NCBI GenBank assembly: GCA_004298605.1
Contig: SCPW01000397.1
Coordinates: 1-18,777 of the forward strand
Direction: 5' to 3'
DNA: 18,777 bases
DNA from: Gallionella sp.
GTDB taxonomy: Bacteria; Pseudomonadota; Gammaproteobacteria; Burkholderiales; Gallionellaceae
The notes below the pieces were generated by a model. The model was given only the letters and a program-made list of their open reading frames with translations, did not search any database and had not been told where the DNA came from. Each line of letters opens with the position of its first letter. The stretch's first letter is position 1. Position numbers and translations under genes: made by a program. Below, one piece after another: positions 1-8,584 of the stretch.

Positions 1-80
1 CAGATTACACAGATTACACAGATTACACAGATTACACAGATTACACAGATTACACAGATTACACAGATTACGCGAGATTA
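1..80. repeat. 9-bp tandem repeat array (unit CAGATTACA)
   Basis: Seven perfect head-to-tail copies of CAGATTACA run from 1 to 63. An eighth copy at 64-72 has its last base changed to G, and a degenerate continuation follows to about 80. The array begins exactly at the window edge, so its true length is unknown. No ORF uses it. The 9-bp period would keep a reading frame, but nothing upstream is visible. Reverse-complement units lie at 156-173. There are no spacers, so this is not a CRISPR array. Confidence 0.95.
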
Positions 81-150
81 AACAACGGATTATCGAGATG
101 AACTGTATAACCATTTGGGTAGTGCATCCAATATCAGTGACTACCTCAAA

Positions 151-173
151 ATCTGCGTAATCTGTGTAATCTG
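151..173. repeat. Inverted copies of the 9-bp repeat
   Basis: TGTAATCTG at 165-173 is the exact reverse complement of the array unit at 1-63, and CGTAATCTG at 156-164 differs by one base. A partial copy precedes them. The two inverted clusters are separated by about 70 bp, so the segment could pair with the tandem array as a cruciform or RNA hairpin. It lies just upstream of the promoter of the ArsR-rhodanese gene. Confidence 0.85.
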
Positions 174-216
174 AGGATTGAACCAGTCGCGGTTTTTAGG
201 CCGATAGATCGTTTAT

Positions 217-225
217 TGCTATAAT
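217..225 (+). promoter_or_regulatory. Extended -10 promoter of the ArsR-rhodanese gene
   Basis: TGCTATAAT at 217-225 is a perfect extended -10 element (TGn followed by TATAAT). No good -35 hexamer is visible at 16-18 bp upstream, as is common for extended -10 promoters. Transcription would start near 232, leaving a leader of about 24 nt. ATTT-N6-AAAT, an AT-rich inverted repeat directly downstream of the -10, is a possible autorepressor operator of the ArsR type. That last point is inference. Confidence 0.6.
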
Positions 226-255
226 TTACAATCAAATAATTACCGGATTGTCACA

Positions 256-909
256 ATGAAAGGCGCACGCAAAATCAAAGACCTGCTTTACGAGCAGGTG
301 GCACGGATAGGCAAGGTATTCTCAAGCCCCAAGCGGCTGGAATTGATCGAGTTGCTTTGCCAGGGTGAAAAGACGGTGGAGACGCTGGCGCGCGAGGCTT
401 CCATCAGCATGAAGCTGGCCAGCGCCCATCTGCGCGAGTTGCGGGGGGCGCACCTGGTTGAAACCGAGCGGCGAGGCAAAAATATTCACTATCGTCTGGC
501 CGACAAAGCCGTCGCCGATTTATGGGTGCATATCCATACTCTGGCCGAAGATCGTCTGATTGAACTGCAAACGGAATTGCAGAAAATCACCGCGCAACCG
601 GATGACCTGGTGCCCAATGATCGTGAAACGCTGATGAAAATGGCGCGCCGGGGTGAAGTGGTGGTACTGGATGTACGCCCGACCGATGAGTATCTGGCGG
701 CGCACCTCCCATTCGCCCGCTCGATACCAATCGACGAGCTGCGCCAGCGGCTTGCGGAGTTGCCGAAGGACAGGCCGATCGTCGCCTACTGCCGCGGCCC
801 TTATTGCCTGATGGCGATAGATGCGGTAGAGCTGCTGCGCAAGGAGGGTTTTAAGTCCGCGCATTTGCGGGAGGGCGTCGCGGAATGGGAGGCGGCAAAA
901 ATTCGATAG
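256..909 (+). CDS. ArsR-family HTH regulator fused to a rhodanese domain
   Basis: A 217-aa protein with two domains. Residues about 10-95 form an ArsR/SmtB-like winged helix (start of the helical core near VFSSPKRLELIELL, recognition region about 47-64, wing near ERRGKNIHYRL). Residues about 120-215 form a rhodanese domain with LDVRPTDEY and the active-site loop CRGPYC, catalytic Cys179 with a second Cys184. Rhodaneses bind or transfer sulfane sulfur, and ArsR-rhodanese fusions are a known architecture. A role in sensing sulfur, persulfide or thiophilic metal stress is inferred from this. C35 lies in the HTH, but no classical ArsR metal-binding Cys pair (ELCVCDL type) is seen. The gene stands alone, convergent with the radical SAM gene. 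The start is the first ATG after the extended -10; no strong Shine-Dalgarno is visible, so initiation may be weak. Confidence 0.9.
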   Translation: MKGARKIKDLLYEQVARIGKVFSSPKRLELIELLCQGEKTVETLAREASISMKLASAHLRELRGAHLVETERRGKNIHYRLADKAVADLWVHIHTLAEDRLIELQTELQKITAQPDDLVPNDRETLMKMARRGEVVVLDVRPTDEYLAAHLPFARSIPIDELRQRLAELPKDRPIVAYCRGPYCLMAIDAVELLRKEGFKSAHLREGVAEWEAAKIR

Positions 910-1040
910 GTGTAATTTCACCTCACCAGCCAGGTTTCACTCAGATTTTTACGTGGGGCAACACGAATCCCTCCCCCACTCGTATGTTGGCGCCCCTACA
1001 ATATTTTGCTGTTGCCCTGAAAATGTAATCGAAAACGGGA
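910..1040. other. Convergent intergenic spacer with a weak inverted repeat
   Basis: This gap separates the ends of two convergent genes. GGGCAACA at 956-963 is the reverse complement of TGTTGCCC at 1010-1017, with a 46-nt loop. GGCGCCCCTACAA near 989-1001 resembles the GCGCCCCTACAAG flank of the hairpin repeat upstream of dnaB, so a decayed copy of a dispersed repeat is possible. No intrinsic terminator with a clear T-tract is seen. Confidence 0.4.
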
Positions 1041-1895
1041 TCAGATGCTTATCTTGACCGGCAAACCGAGCTTGCCGATGCGCCCGGCGAAGGCTTGCAG
1101 GCGCTCTGCGGGCAAAGCGGACAGGCGCGGCGCTTCCGCTTGCAACGAGGGGCGCGCCAAACCATACAGCAACACGCCCTGCGGTTTGCGCCCTTCACCC
1201 AGCAATTTTTCGACGAATTCCAGGTAATCGTTTTCATCCTGAAGTGACGGGGGCGCACCGTCCAAGGCGAACCAGCAGGTTTGCAGCCAGGTGGGGCACA
1301 ACGCGGTGGCGGTGACGAGATTGTCATGCACCTTGCCCATGCTGGTATGGGTATCGTTGATGCGCAACATCCCCGCTTCGCTGGCGCGGTCCAGCTTGAA
1401 CCACACCTCTCCGTTGAGTTTCGCAATGTCTCGCAACCCTTGCCGGACCTCGCTGCGATACAACAGGCTGCCGTTTGTAATCAGCACGGTTTTCACCGCT
1501 TCGGGCAAGGCGGTTTCGCGCCGCACGCGGGCGATGAGTTCGATGACCCGCACGAATTCTGTGCTGCTGGTCGGTTCGCCGTTGCCGGATAGCGCGATGT
1601 CATTGATGCGCCGCGCGCCTTCCGGAACGCGGTTCTGCATGAAATCGCCGCGCAGCAGTTCGTCGAGAAAATCGCGCAGTTCACTTTCCAGAACGCCCAG
1701 ATCAATCGGTGGCGCAGTGCCGCGTGTCAGGCCGGGAACCTGGCAGTAGATGCACCGCCAGTTACAGGCATTGTTGGGGTTGAGGTTGACGCCGACCGAG
1801 ACGCCGCCGGCGCGGCGCGACACCACCGGATAAACGTAGCGCAAGGCCGCGCCGCTACGGTCATGATTTGCTACGTTGAGAATTTTGCTTGTCAA
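1041..1895 (-). CDS. Radical SAM protein of unknown substrate
   Basis: A 284-aa protein with the radical SAM cluster motif CNWRCIYC (C44, C48, C51; CX3CX2C), which binds a 4Fe-4S cluster and S-adenosylmethionine. SGNGEPT near residue 104 corresponds to the GGEP-type SAM-binding strand, and VLITNGSLL follows in the barrel. It resembles the broad COG0731-like family; the substrate cannot be read from the sequence. I see no SPASM or second Fe-S domain, so the gene is little more than the barrel. The frame opens at TTG, whose last two bases are shared with the TGA stop of nlpD (1892-1894). Translation is therefore probably coupled to nlpD in the surE-pcm-nlpD operon. The usual fourth gene there in many proteobacteria is rpoS, so this is a notable substitution. 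TTG is the best start because conserved-looking sequence begins almost at once, but it is not certain. Confidence 0.85.
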   Translation of the reverse strand: MTSKILNVANHDRSGAALRYVYPVVSRRAGGVSVGVNLNPNNACNWRCIYCQVPGLTRGTAPPIDLGVLESELRDFLDELLRGDFMQNRVPEGARRINDIALSGNGEPTSSTEFVRVIELIARVRRETALPEAVKTVLITNGSLLYRSEVRQGLRDIAKLNGEVWFKLDRASEAGMLRINDTHTSMGKVHDNLVTATALCPTWLQTCWFALDGAPPSLQDENDYLEFVEKLLGEGRKPQGVLLYGLARPSLQAEAPRLSALPAERLQAFAGRIGKLGLPVKISI

Positions 1896-2830
1896 GACTT
1901 ACCGAGCGGCAGATATTTCGCCGGATCCACCGGTTTGCCGAAACGGCGCACTTCAAAGTGCAGCTTGACCTGGTCGGCATCGGTATTGCCCATCTCGGCG
2001 ATCTTCTGGCCGCGCGAAACGCTCTGTCCTTCCTTCACCAGCACCTGATCGTTGTGCGCATAGGCGCTGATGTAGGTTTTGTTGTGTTTGATGATGACGA
2101 GCTTGCCGTAACCGCGCAACCCGCTGCCGCTATATACCACCTTGCCGGGCGCGCTGGCGATGACCGGTTGCCCGAGCTTGCCGGTAATATCGACGCCCTT
2201 GCGGTTGGCCGATTCGGAGAATTCGCCGATCAGTTTACCCTGGGTGGGCATGCTCCATTCCAGGGTATCTTCCTCGCCATCATCGGCAGCGTTGCCGGTT
2301 GCGGCGCCGGGTTTGGCTTCGGGCTTCGGTTTATCCTCCGCCCTGGCAACCGCCGCAGCACCCGGTTTGACCGGTTCCTGGGCTTTTTCGATCTGCGCCA
2401 TTGCCGCCTCGCTGTAGGCATATTTCACGAGCTTGGGCTGTTCCTTGACCAGGGGTTCCGCCGCTTTGCTCTCTGCGGGTTTGCTCTCGGCGGGCTGGGC
2501 AACCGGAGCCGCGCTGCCCGGGAACAGGCGGATCTGCTGCCCGACTTGAATCACGTTTGGATCCTGGATACCGTTCAACTGGGCCAGTTCGCGATAATCA
2601 AAACCATAATTGAAAGCGATGCCGAACAGCGTGTCACCCTTTTGCACGACATACACCTCGGGCCGCCAATCTTTTTCATGCGGGGTTTTATCGCGCGCTG
2701 CCCCAACTGCAACGGCGCTCTTTTTGGCAACTTCGCCGCGCTCGACAACCGGGGCGCGATGTCCGCCCGAGGAGCAACCCGCCAATATGGCCGCTGCCAG
2801 CAACAACGTGCAGAACCGACTTAGTTTCAT
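1892..2830 (-). CDS. nlpD: NlpD lipoprotein, LysM plus degenerate LytM (M23) amidase activator
   Basis: A 312-aa outer-membrane lipoprotein. Residues 1-19 are a lipoprotein signal ending in the lipobox LAGC (lipidated Cys19). A LysM peptidoglycan-binding domain spans about 59-103 (VYVVQKGDTLFGIA to GQQIRLF). A low-complexity Ala/Pro/Lys/Glu linker covers about 105-190, and a LytM/M23 domain about 195-308. The zinc ligands of active M23 peptidases are lost: the HxxxD motif reads RKGVD (Arg210) and the HxH motif reads KLH (Lys289). This fits the NlpD/EnvC role of activating cell-division amidases such as AmiC rather than cutting peptidoglycan itself. The ATG overlaps the pcm stop as ATGA, so translation is coupled. 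The position after surE and pcm is the conserved proteobacterial order. Confidence 0.95.
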   Translation of the reverse strand: MKLSRFCTLLLAAAILAGCSSGGHRAPVVERGEVAKKSAVAVGAARDKTPHEKDWRPEVYVVQKGDTLFGIAFNYGFDYRELAQLNGIQDPNVIQVGQQIRLFPGSAAPVAQPAESKPAESKAAEPLVKEQPKLVKYAYSEAAMAQIEKAQEPVKPGAAAVARAEDKPKPEAKPGAATGNAADDGEEDTLEWSMPTQGKLIGEFSESANRKGVDITGKLGQPVIASAPGKVVYSGSGLRGYGKLVIIKHNKTYISAYAHNDQVLVKEGQSVSRGQKIAEMGNTDADQVKLHFEVRRFGKPVDPAKYLPLGKS

Positions 2831-3483
2831 GCCTTCCCCATCAATAACGGTACGAATTTTACCGGCTCCAGCTTCGTTTCGCGGAATCCGTTCGCATCGC
2901 GTTCAACCACATACAACCACTGTTCCTGCGTCCCGACCGGCAGCACCATTCTACCACCGGTCGCGAGCTGCTCCCGCAGCGCCGCCGACAGCATGGGCGC
3001 GGCAGCGGCCATGATGATGCCGTCAAACGGCGCGGCCTCGGGCAACCCGGCGCTGCCATCCGCATAGCGCACGCTGACATTGCGCAGCTTCAAATCGCGC
3101 AACTGCCGCCTGGCGCGTTCGTACAGGGGCTGGATGCGCTCTACGGTATAAACCTCGCGTGCCACCTGCGCCAGCACCGCCGCCTGGTAGCCGCAGCCGG
3201 TGCCGATTTCCAGCACGCGGCCAAGCGGCTTGCCGTTGCGCAGTATTTCGATCATGCGCGCCACGATGTAAGGCTGGGAAATGGTCTGATTGAAATTGAT
3301 CGGCAGCGACACATCATCGTAAGCGCGGCTCGCCAACGCCTCGTCGATGAACAGGTGGCGCGGCGCGTCGAACATCGCCGCCAGCACCGCCTCGTCCTTG
3401 ATGCCCTGCTCGCGCAAACGCTCGATCATGCGCAGGCGGGTGCGCTGCGAAGTCATGCCGATGCCGTTCAGCCGCGTATTCAT
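2827..3483 (-). CDS. pcm: Protein-L-isoaspartate O-methyltransferase
   Basis: A 218-aa cytoplasmic repair enzyme that methylates L-isoaspartyl residues of aged proteins using SAM. Key motifs are TISQPYI (67-73), the SAM-binding motif I LEIGTGCGYQ (91-100), the acidic strand VYTVERI (111-117) and the C-terminal GGRMVLPVG. The frame is open further upstream, but that extension runs through surE in another frame. I therefore choose the ATG at 3483, 7 nt after the surE stop, with GGA within reach as a weak Shine-Dalgarno. A second ATG at 3456 would give 209 aa, close to the E. coli enzyme (208 aa), and is a real alternative. The stop overlaps the nlpD start. Confidence 0.93.
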   Translation of the reverse strand: MNTRLNGIGMTSQRTRLRMIERLREQGIKDEAVLAAMFDAPRHLFIDEALASRAYDDVSLPINFNQTISQPYIVARMIEILRNGKPLGRVLEIGTGCGYQAAVLAQVAREVYTVERIQPLYERARRQLRDLKLRNVSVRYADGSAGLPEAAPFDGIIMAAAAPMLSAALREQLATGGRMVLPVGTQEQWLYVVERDANGFRETKLEPVKFVPLLMGKA

Positions 3484-3490
3484 TGCCGGA

Positions 3491-4243
3491 TTATTCCTGC
3501 ACCTGGCCGAGCCAGTGCCGGACCGCATCGAGCTGGCTGTATTGCGTGAGGTCGATTTGCAGCGGAGTGAGCGAAACGCGCTGCTGCGCCAACGCAAAGA
3601 AATCCGTGCCCTCGCCGGCATCCTGCGCCTTGCCCGCCGCGCCGACCCAGTACACCGTCTCGCCGTGCGGGTTGCTGGCTTTTACCACCGGCTCGGCTTT
3701 GTGCCGCTTGCCCAGGCGCGTCACCCCGATGCCCCGCAATTGATCGTATGGCACATCCGGCACGTTCACGTTGAGCAGCCAGGGGTGGCTGTGCGTCTGC
3801 CCGGCAAAGCGTTGCACCAGCCCGGCGGCGACCCTGGCGGCAGTCTCGTAGTGGGCGAATTCCTTGCCCACCAGCGAAACGGCAACGGAGGGGATGCCCA
3901 GCAGAAACCCTTCGGTTGCCGCCGCCACCGTACCGGAATAAATGGTGTCGTCGCCCATATTCGCCCCGGCATTGATGCCCGACACTACCATGTCCGGCTG
4001 CTGGTCCAGCATCCCCGTGACGGCCAGATGCACGCAATCGGTGGGCGTGCCGTTGACGTAGTAAAAACCGTTGGCGGCACGGCGCAGCTTGAGCGGGCGA
4101 TCCAGGGTCAGGGAATTGCTTGCGCCGCTGCGATCCCGCTCCGGCGCGACCACCACCACGTCAGCGACCCGGGCAAGGTGTTCGGCGAGGCAGGCCAAGC
4201 CGGGCGCGAAATAACCATCGTCATTGCTGATTAAAATGCGCAT
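3491..4243 (-). CDS. surE: 5'/3'-nucleotidase SurE
   Basis: A 250-aa metal-dependent survival phosphatase that dephosphorylates nucleoside monophosphates. The N-terminus [10 protein letters not shown] supplies metal ligands D8 and D9. S39 (ERDRSGAS) and N91 ([12 protein letters not shown]) complete the SurE metal site. The length matches the family (about 250 aa). The frame stays open upstream to 4351, but that stretch runs into the tRNA-Pro gene and cannot be coding, so the ATG at 4243 is the start. It heads the surE-pcm-nlpD-radical SAM unit. The tRNA terminator hairpin lies only about 25 nt upstream, so surE is expressed either by read-through or from a promoter hidden in the tRNA region. 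No obvious Shine-Dalgarno was found. Confidence 0.95.
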   Translation of the reverse strand: MRILISNDDGYFAPGLACLAEHLARVADVVVVAPERDRSGASNSLTLDRPLKLRRAANGFYYVNGTPTDCVHLAVTGMLDQQPDMVVSGINAGANMGDDTIYSGTVAAATEGFLLGIPSVAVSLVGKEFAHYETAARVAAGLVQRFAGQTHSHPWLLNVNVPDVPYDQLRGIGVTRLGKRHKAEPVVKASNPHGETVYWVGAAGKAQDAGEGTDFFALAQQRVSLTPLQIDLTQYSQLDAVRHWLGQVQE

Positions 4244-4268
4244 CGGCTGAAAAATGGAACTGGAATTG

Positions 4269-4295
4269 AAAAAGGGCAACCACAGGTGATTGCCC
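4269..4295 (-). terminator. Intrinsic terminator after tRNA-Pro
   Basis: On the minus strand GGGCAA and TTGCCC (positions 4274-4279 and 4290-4295) form a stem extended inside by a CAC/GTG pairing after one mismatch. It is followed at once by TTTTT (4269-4273). It lies 7 nt after the encoded CCA of tRNA-Pro. It should end the tRNA transcript and partly isolate surE. Confidence 0.75.
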
Positions 4296-4302
4296 CTAAA
4301 AC

Positions 4303-4379
<77 letters not shown>

Positions 4380-4388
4380 AGGGCGCGG

Positions 4389-4417
4389 ATTATAGCAGAG
4401 CATCATGAATGATGAAG
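4389..4417 (-). promoter_or_regulatory. Extended -10 promoter of tRNA-Pro
   Basis: On the minus strand TGCTATAAT (4389-4397) is a perfect extended -10. A GC-rich discriminator (CCGCGCCC) follows immediately before the tRNA, as at stringently controlled stable-RNA promoters. The -35 region (CTTCAT at 4412-4417, 17-bp spacer) is poor. A perfect CATCAT-N2-ATGATG inverted repeat at 4401-4414 fills the spacer and could be a protein site or simply the tail of the MerR transcript. Confidence 0.65.
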
Positions 4418-4422
4418 TGTTT

Positions 4423-4818
4423 TTACGCATCCAGCAGCGCAATGATCTCGCGGATTTCGCGGCGCAGCGCCGCGGTATTCACCGCCGCCGCGCCTGCGGC
4501 GGCACGGCTCTTTACTTTGCCGGAATTGCCCTCGCCGGAACTGGTTTCGCCGGGATGACCCAGGCGGTTGCGCGCGCCGCTGATGGTGAAACCTTGCTCA
4601 TAAAGCAACTCGCGGATGCGGCGGATCAGCAGCACTTCATGGTGCTGGTAGTAGCGGCGGTTGCCGCTGCGTTTGACGGGTTTGAGCTGGGTGAATTCCT
4701 GTTCCCAATAGCGCAGCACGTGCGCCTTGACCCCGCACAATTCGCTGACTTCACCGATGGTGAAATAGCGTTTGGCGGGAATCGGCGGAAGTTCGGAGTT
4801 AGGCTTGTGGTTTTCCAT
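4423..4818 (-). CDS. MerR-family transcriptional regulator (ihfA-linked)
   Basis: A 131-aa protein with an N-terminal MerR winged helix (residues about 18-87: [22 protein letters not shown], then [17 protein letters not shown]). It is followed by a Gly/Ser/Ala-rich linker (about 88-112) and a short C-terminal helix. C28 is the only cysteine and the effector region is minimal, so a metal-sensing role like that of MerR itself is not supported. Small MerR proteins after ihfA are a recurrent betaproteobacterial neighbour; their target is not known to me. The start overlaps the ihfA end by 20 nt, which implies coupled translation. The alternative of a downstream start would cut into the HTH. Confidence 0.88.
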   Translation of the reverse strand: MENHKPNSELPPIPAKRYFTIGEVSELCGVKAHVLRYWEQEFTQLKPVKRSGNRRYYQHHEVLLIRRIRELLYEQGFTISGARNRLGHPGETSSGEGNSGKVKSRAAAGAAAVNTAALRREIREIIALLDA

Positions 4819-5110
4819 GATAGGACTTTTCCACCATGGTTTTCAGTTTTTGGCTGGGGTGAAACGTCACCACGCGGCGCGCGGTGATGGGGATTTCTTC
4901 GCCAGTCTTGGGGTTGCGTCCGGGGCGTTGCGGCTTGTCGCGCAGTTGAAAATTTCCGAAGCCGGATAATTTCACGCTTTCACCCTGTTCCAGTTGCAAG
5001 CGGATTTCCTCAAAAAAAGTCTCCACCATGTCTTTGGCTTCGCGTTTGTTGAGGCCTACTTTTTCAAAGAGCAAATCGGCCAGTTCGGCCTTGGTCAATG
5101 TTGTTGTCAT
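4799..5110 (-). CDS. ihfA: Integration host factor subunit alpha
   Basis: A 103-aa DNABII nucleoid protein that dimerises with IHF-beta and bends DNA sharply. The DNA-binding arm [11 protein letters not shown] contains the intercalating proline (P67), and VKLSGFGNF (46-54) is the typical core. [16 protein letters not shown] is a characteristic IHF-alpha start. The length is normal for the family. A clear Shine-Dalgarno (GGGAGA) lies about 4-9 nt before the ATG, and the pheT stop is 9 nt upstream. This is the pheS-pheT-ihfA order also found in enteric bacteria. Confidence 0.97.
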   Translation of the reverse strand: MTTTLTKAELADLLFEKVGLNKREAKDMVETFFEEIRLQLEQGESVKLSGFGNFQLRDKPQRPGRNPKTGEEIPITARRVVTFHPSQKLKTMVEKSYHGKPQA

Positions 5111-5119
5111 TTTTCTCCC

Positions 5120-7477
5120 TTACATGCGCAACTGCGCACCATGCTTTTGCATCACACCCACCAATAAGGCGATACTTGGTTCAATTTCCGAATCCGTGAG
5201 TGTTTTTTGAGTATCTTGTAATAACACACGGAATGCAAGGCTTTTTTTGCCTTGCTCGACACCCTTGCCACGGTACACGTCAAACAGCGCGACTTCCGCC
5301 ACGCAAGGCACGGAAGCCTGTTGCATGGCATCCAGCAAAGTCTGCGCGGCAACCGCCTCGTCAACCAATACCGCCAGGTCGCGGCGCACCGGCAGAAACC
5401 TGGCAATCTCGCCCATGCGCGGCACTTTGGCCTGCGTCAGCGCGTCCAGTTCGACCTCAAACCACACGGCGGCTTGCACCATGTCGTATTGTTGTTGCCA
5501 TTTCGGGTGCAATTCACCCAAGCAGCCAACCATTTGCCCACCACAGAAAATTTGCGCGGAACGCCCGGGATGCAAGGCAGAATGGGGTGCCGCAACAAAG
5601 CGCAATTCCTGCGGCGCAAACAAGGCTTCGACATCCGCTTTCACATCATAAAAATCGACCGGGCTGGCTGCCGCGCCCCATTGTTCGGGCCGAACGGCGC
5701 CGTAGGCCAAACCGGAAAGCCGTTGGGTTTGCACATATGCGTTGTCCGCTTTGGCAAAACACGCACCGGTTTCGAACAAGCGCACGCGCGCTTGCTTGCG
5801 GTTCAAATTGAAGCGCAATGCGCCCATCAGCCCACCGAGCAAGCTGCTGCGCATCACCGCCAAGTTGCTGGCAATCGGATTTTGCAATGCGACGGCATCG
5901 GTATTGCCGCACAGCTCGCGCTCGACTTGCTCTTCGACAAACGCATAGCTGACAATTTCCTGGTAATCGCGCGCCACCAGCGTTTGCTGGATGCGCGCCA
6001 GCGGGCGCTGCGACTCGCTGTGGGGAAGCATGGTCAACGCGGCTTGCGGGGCTAACGCGGGGATGTTGTCATAGCCATGCAGCCGCGCCAACTCTTCGAT
6101 CAAATCGGCCTCGATGGATAGATCGAAACGGAAGCTCGGGGGAATCACGCGGAAATCGTCGCCATTCGCCGCGAAATCGAATTGGAGCCGCTTCAGCAAG
6201 GCCGCAATCTGGCTGTTATCCAGCGCGATACCAAGCACCCGGGCCACACGCTGACGGCGCAGCGTGATGGCCGCGCGAACCGGCAATTGGCCGCATACTT
6301 CGCTGATGCTTCCGGCTCTACCGCCACAGATTTCCAGCAACAATTGCGTGGCGCGCTCCAATGCCTGGCGGGTCGCGGCAAAATCCACGCCGCGCTCGAA
6401 GCGGAACGATGAATCGGTCGCCAGCCCGAAACGGCGCGCTCTTCCGGCAATCGCATCGGGATGGAAAAACGCGCTCTCCAGAAATACATCCCGCGTGACG
6501 GTTTCCACGCCGCTGCCCTGCCCGCCCATGATACCTGCCAGCGCCAGCACGCGCGCATCATCGGCGATGACCAGCACTTCTTCGTCCAGCGCCACCGCTT
6601 GCCCGTTAAGCAAAGCCAGCGATTCATCTTTGCGCGCCTTGCGCACCGCGATGCCGCCTGTCAGCTTGGCCACATCGAAGGCATGTAACGGCTGCCCCAT
6701 TTCCAGCATCACATAATTGGTGATGTCCACTACCGCGCTGATACCGCGCAAACCGCCGCGCTCCAGGCGGCGCAGCATCCAAGCCGGGGTGGCCGCAGCC
6801 GCATTCACGCCGCGCACCAGCCGCCCGCAATACAAGGGGCAAGCTTGGGGATCGGCCACATTAACCGGCAACTGTTCGGCCAAAGTGACGGGCTGTGTCT
6901 GAATCTCCAATGGCTTGAGCGCACTGCCGGTCAATGCGGCAACTTCGCGCGCAATACCAACCATCCCAGAACAATCGCTGCGGTTCGGCGTCAGCTTGAG
7001 CGTGAACAGCTTATCGTCCAGTTCAAGGTATTCGCGCAATGTTTTACCCACCGGCGCATCGCTGGGCAACAGCCACAGGCCATTGCTTTCGGTAGCCAAA
7101 CCCAATTCCTTTTCGGAGCACAACATGCCTGACGATTCGACGTTGCGCACCTTGGCTTGCTTGATGACAAAGTCGCCGGGCAGCACCGCGCCGATGCGCG
7201 CGCACGGCACTTTCACGCCTGCCGCGACATTTGCCGCGCCGCATACGATGGTCAGCGGCTGCGCTTCGCCAACGTTCACCTGACACACGTTCAAGCGATC
7301 CGCGTTGGGGTGTTTGACGACTTCCAGCACTTCGGCAACCACCACGTTGTTGAATGCGGGCGCAACCGGATCCATCGCCTCGACTTCCAGTCCGGCCATG
7401 GTCAACAGATGCCCCAAAGCTTCGCTGGACAATTCGGGGTTGGCCCAGGTTCTTAACCAATTCTCAGAAAATTTCAT
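5120..7477 (-). CDS. pheT: Phenylalanyl-tRNA synthetase beta subunit
   Basis: A 785-aa subunit of the alpha2-beta2 enzyme that charges tRNA-Phe. The order of domains is: an N-terminal helix-turn start (MKFSENWLRTW), a tRNA-binding OB fold (about 39-150, VVVAEVLEVVKHPNADRLNVC), the B3/B4 editing region (about 200-390, with GGLRGISAVVDITNYVMLEMGQPLHAFD), B5, a catalytic-like core, and a C-terminal FDX-ACB anticodon-binding domain (about 692-785, ending in the window near LLVGVMQKHGAQLRM). The frame is open 16 codons further up, but that lies over the end of pheS. The ATG at 7477, 10 nt after the pheS stop, gives the standard N-terminus. Confidence 0.97.
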   Translation of the reverse strand: MKFSENWLRTWANPELSSEALGHLLTMAGLEVEAMDPVAPAFNNVVVAEVLEVVKHPNADRLNVCQVNVGEAQPLTIVCGAANVAAGVKVPCARIGAVLPGDFVIKQAKVRNVESSGMLCSEKELGLATESNGLWLLPSDAPVGKTLREYLELDDKLFTLKLTPNRSDCSGMVGIAREVAALTGSALKPLEIQTQPVTLAEQLPVNVADPQACPLYCGRLVRGVNAAAATPAWMLRRLERGGLRGISAVVDITNYVMLEMGQPLHAFDVAKLTGGIAVRKARKDESLALLNGQAVALDEEVLVIADDARVLALAGIMGGQGSGVETVTRDVFLESAFFHPDAIAGRARRFGLATDSSFRFERGVDFAATRQALERATQLLLEICGGRAGSISEVCGQLPVRAAITLRRQRVARVLGIALDNSQIAALLKRLQFDFAANGDDFRVIPPSFRFDLSIEADLIEELARLHGYDNIPALAPQAALTMLPHSESQRPLARIQQTLVARDYQEIVSYAFVEEQVERELCGNTDAVALQNPIASNLAVMRSSLLGGLMGALRFNLNRKQARVRLFETGACFAKADNAYVQTQRLSGLAYGAVRPEQWGAAASPVDFYDVKADVEALFAPQELRFVAAPHSALHPGRSAQIFCGGQMVGCLGELHPKWQQQYDMVQAAVWFEVELDALTQAKVPRMGEIARFLPVRRDLAVLVDEAVAAQTLLDAMQQASVPCVAEVALFDVYRGKGVEQGKKSLAFRVLLQDTQKTLTDSEIEPSIALLVGVMQKHGAQLRM

Positions 7478-7487
7478 GGCTGCGCCG

Positions 7488-8514
<1,027 letters not shown>

Positions 8515-8523
8515 TACAAACAG

Positions 8524-8548
8524 AAAAAGGAGGCGAGACGCCTCCTTT
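8524..8548 (-). terminator. Hairpin terminator/attenuator between rplT and pheS
   Basis: AAAGGAGGCG (8526-8535) and CGCCTCCTTT (8539-8548) form a perfect 10-bp stem with a 3-nt loop. On the minus strand the stem is followed by two more T, giving TTTTT. It lies 36 nt after the rplT stop. In E. coli this gap holds the pheM leader peptide and attenuator; here no phenylalanine-rich leader ORF is seen, so simple partial termination is more likely. Confidence 0.75.
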
Positions 8549-8584
8549 AATTGCGCGATTTAATGTCTAAACCGCGAGGCTAAT

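Noticed and set aside
1..173. Possible CRISPR array at the left edge
   Set aside because: Units are contiguous 9-mers with no spacers and no cas genes are nearby.
2142..2305. Active M23 peptidase in the nlpD product
   Set aside because: The zinc-ligand histidines are replaced by Arg210 and Lys289, so it is treated as a degenerate amidase activator.
1889..2824. 311-aa plus-strand open frame opposite nlpD
   Set aside because: It mirrors nlpD almost exactly, and NlpD has clear lipobox, LysM and LytM features, so the plus frame is a shadow.
3484..3621. N-terminal extension of Pcm
   Set aside because: It lies entirely over the 3' part of surE in another frame and has no similarity to the methyltransferase start.
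8549..8584. PheM-like leader peptide before the pheST hairpin
   Set aside because: No start codon followed by a run of Phe codons exists in this gap on the minus strand.
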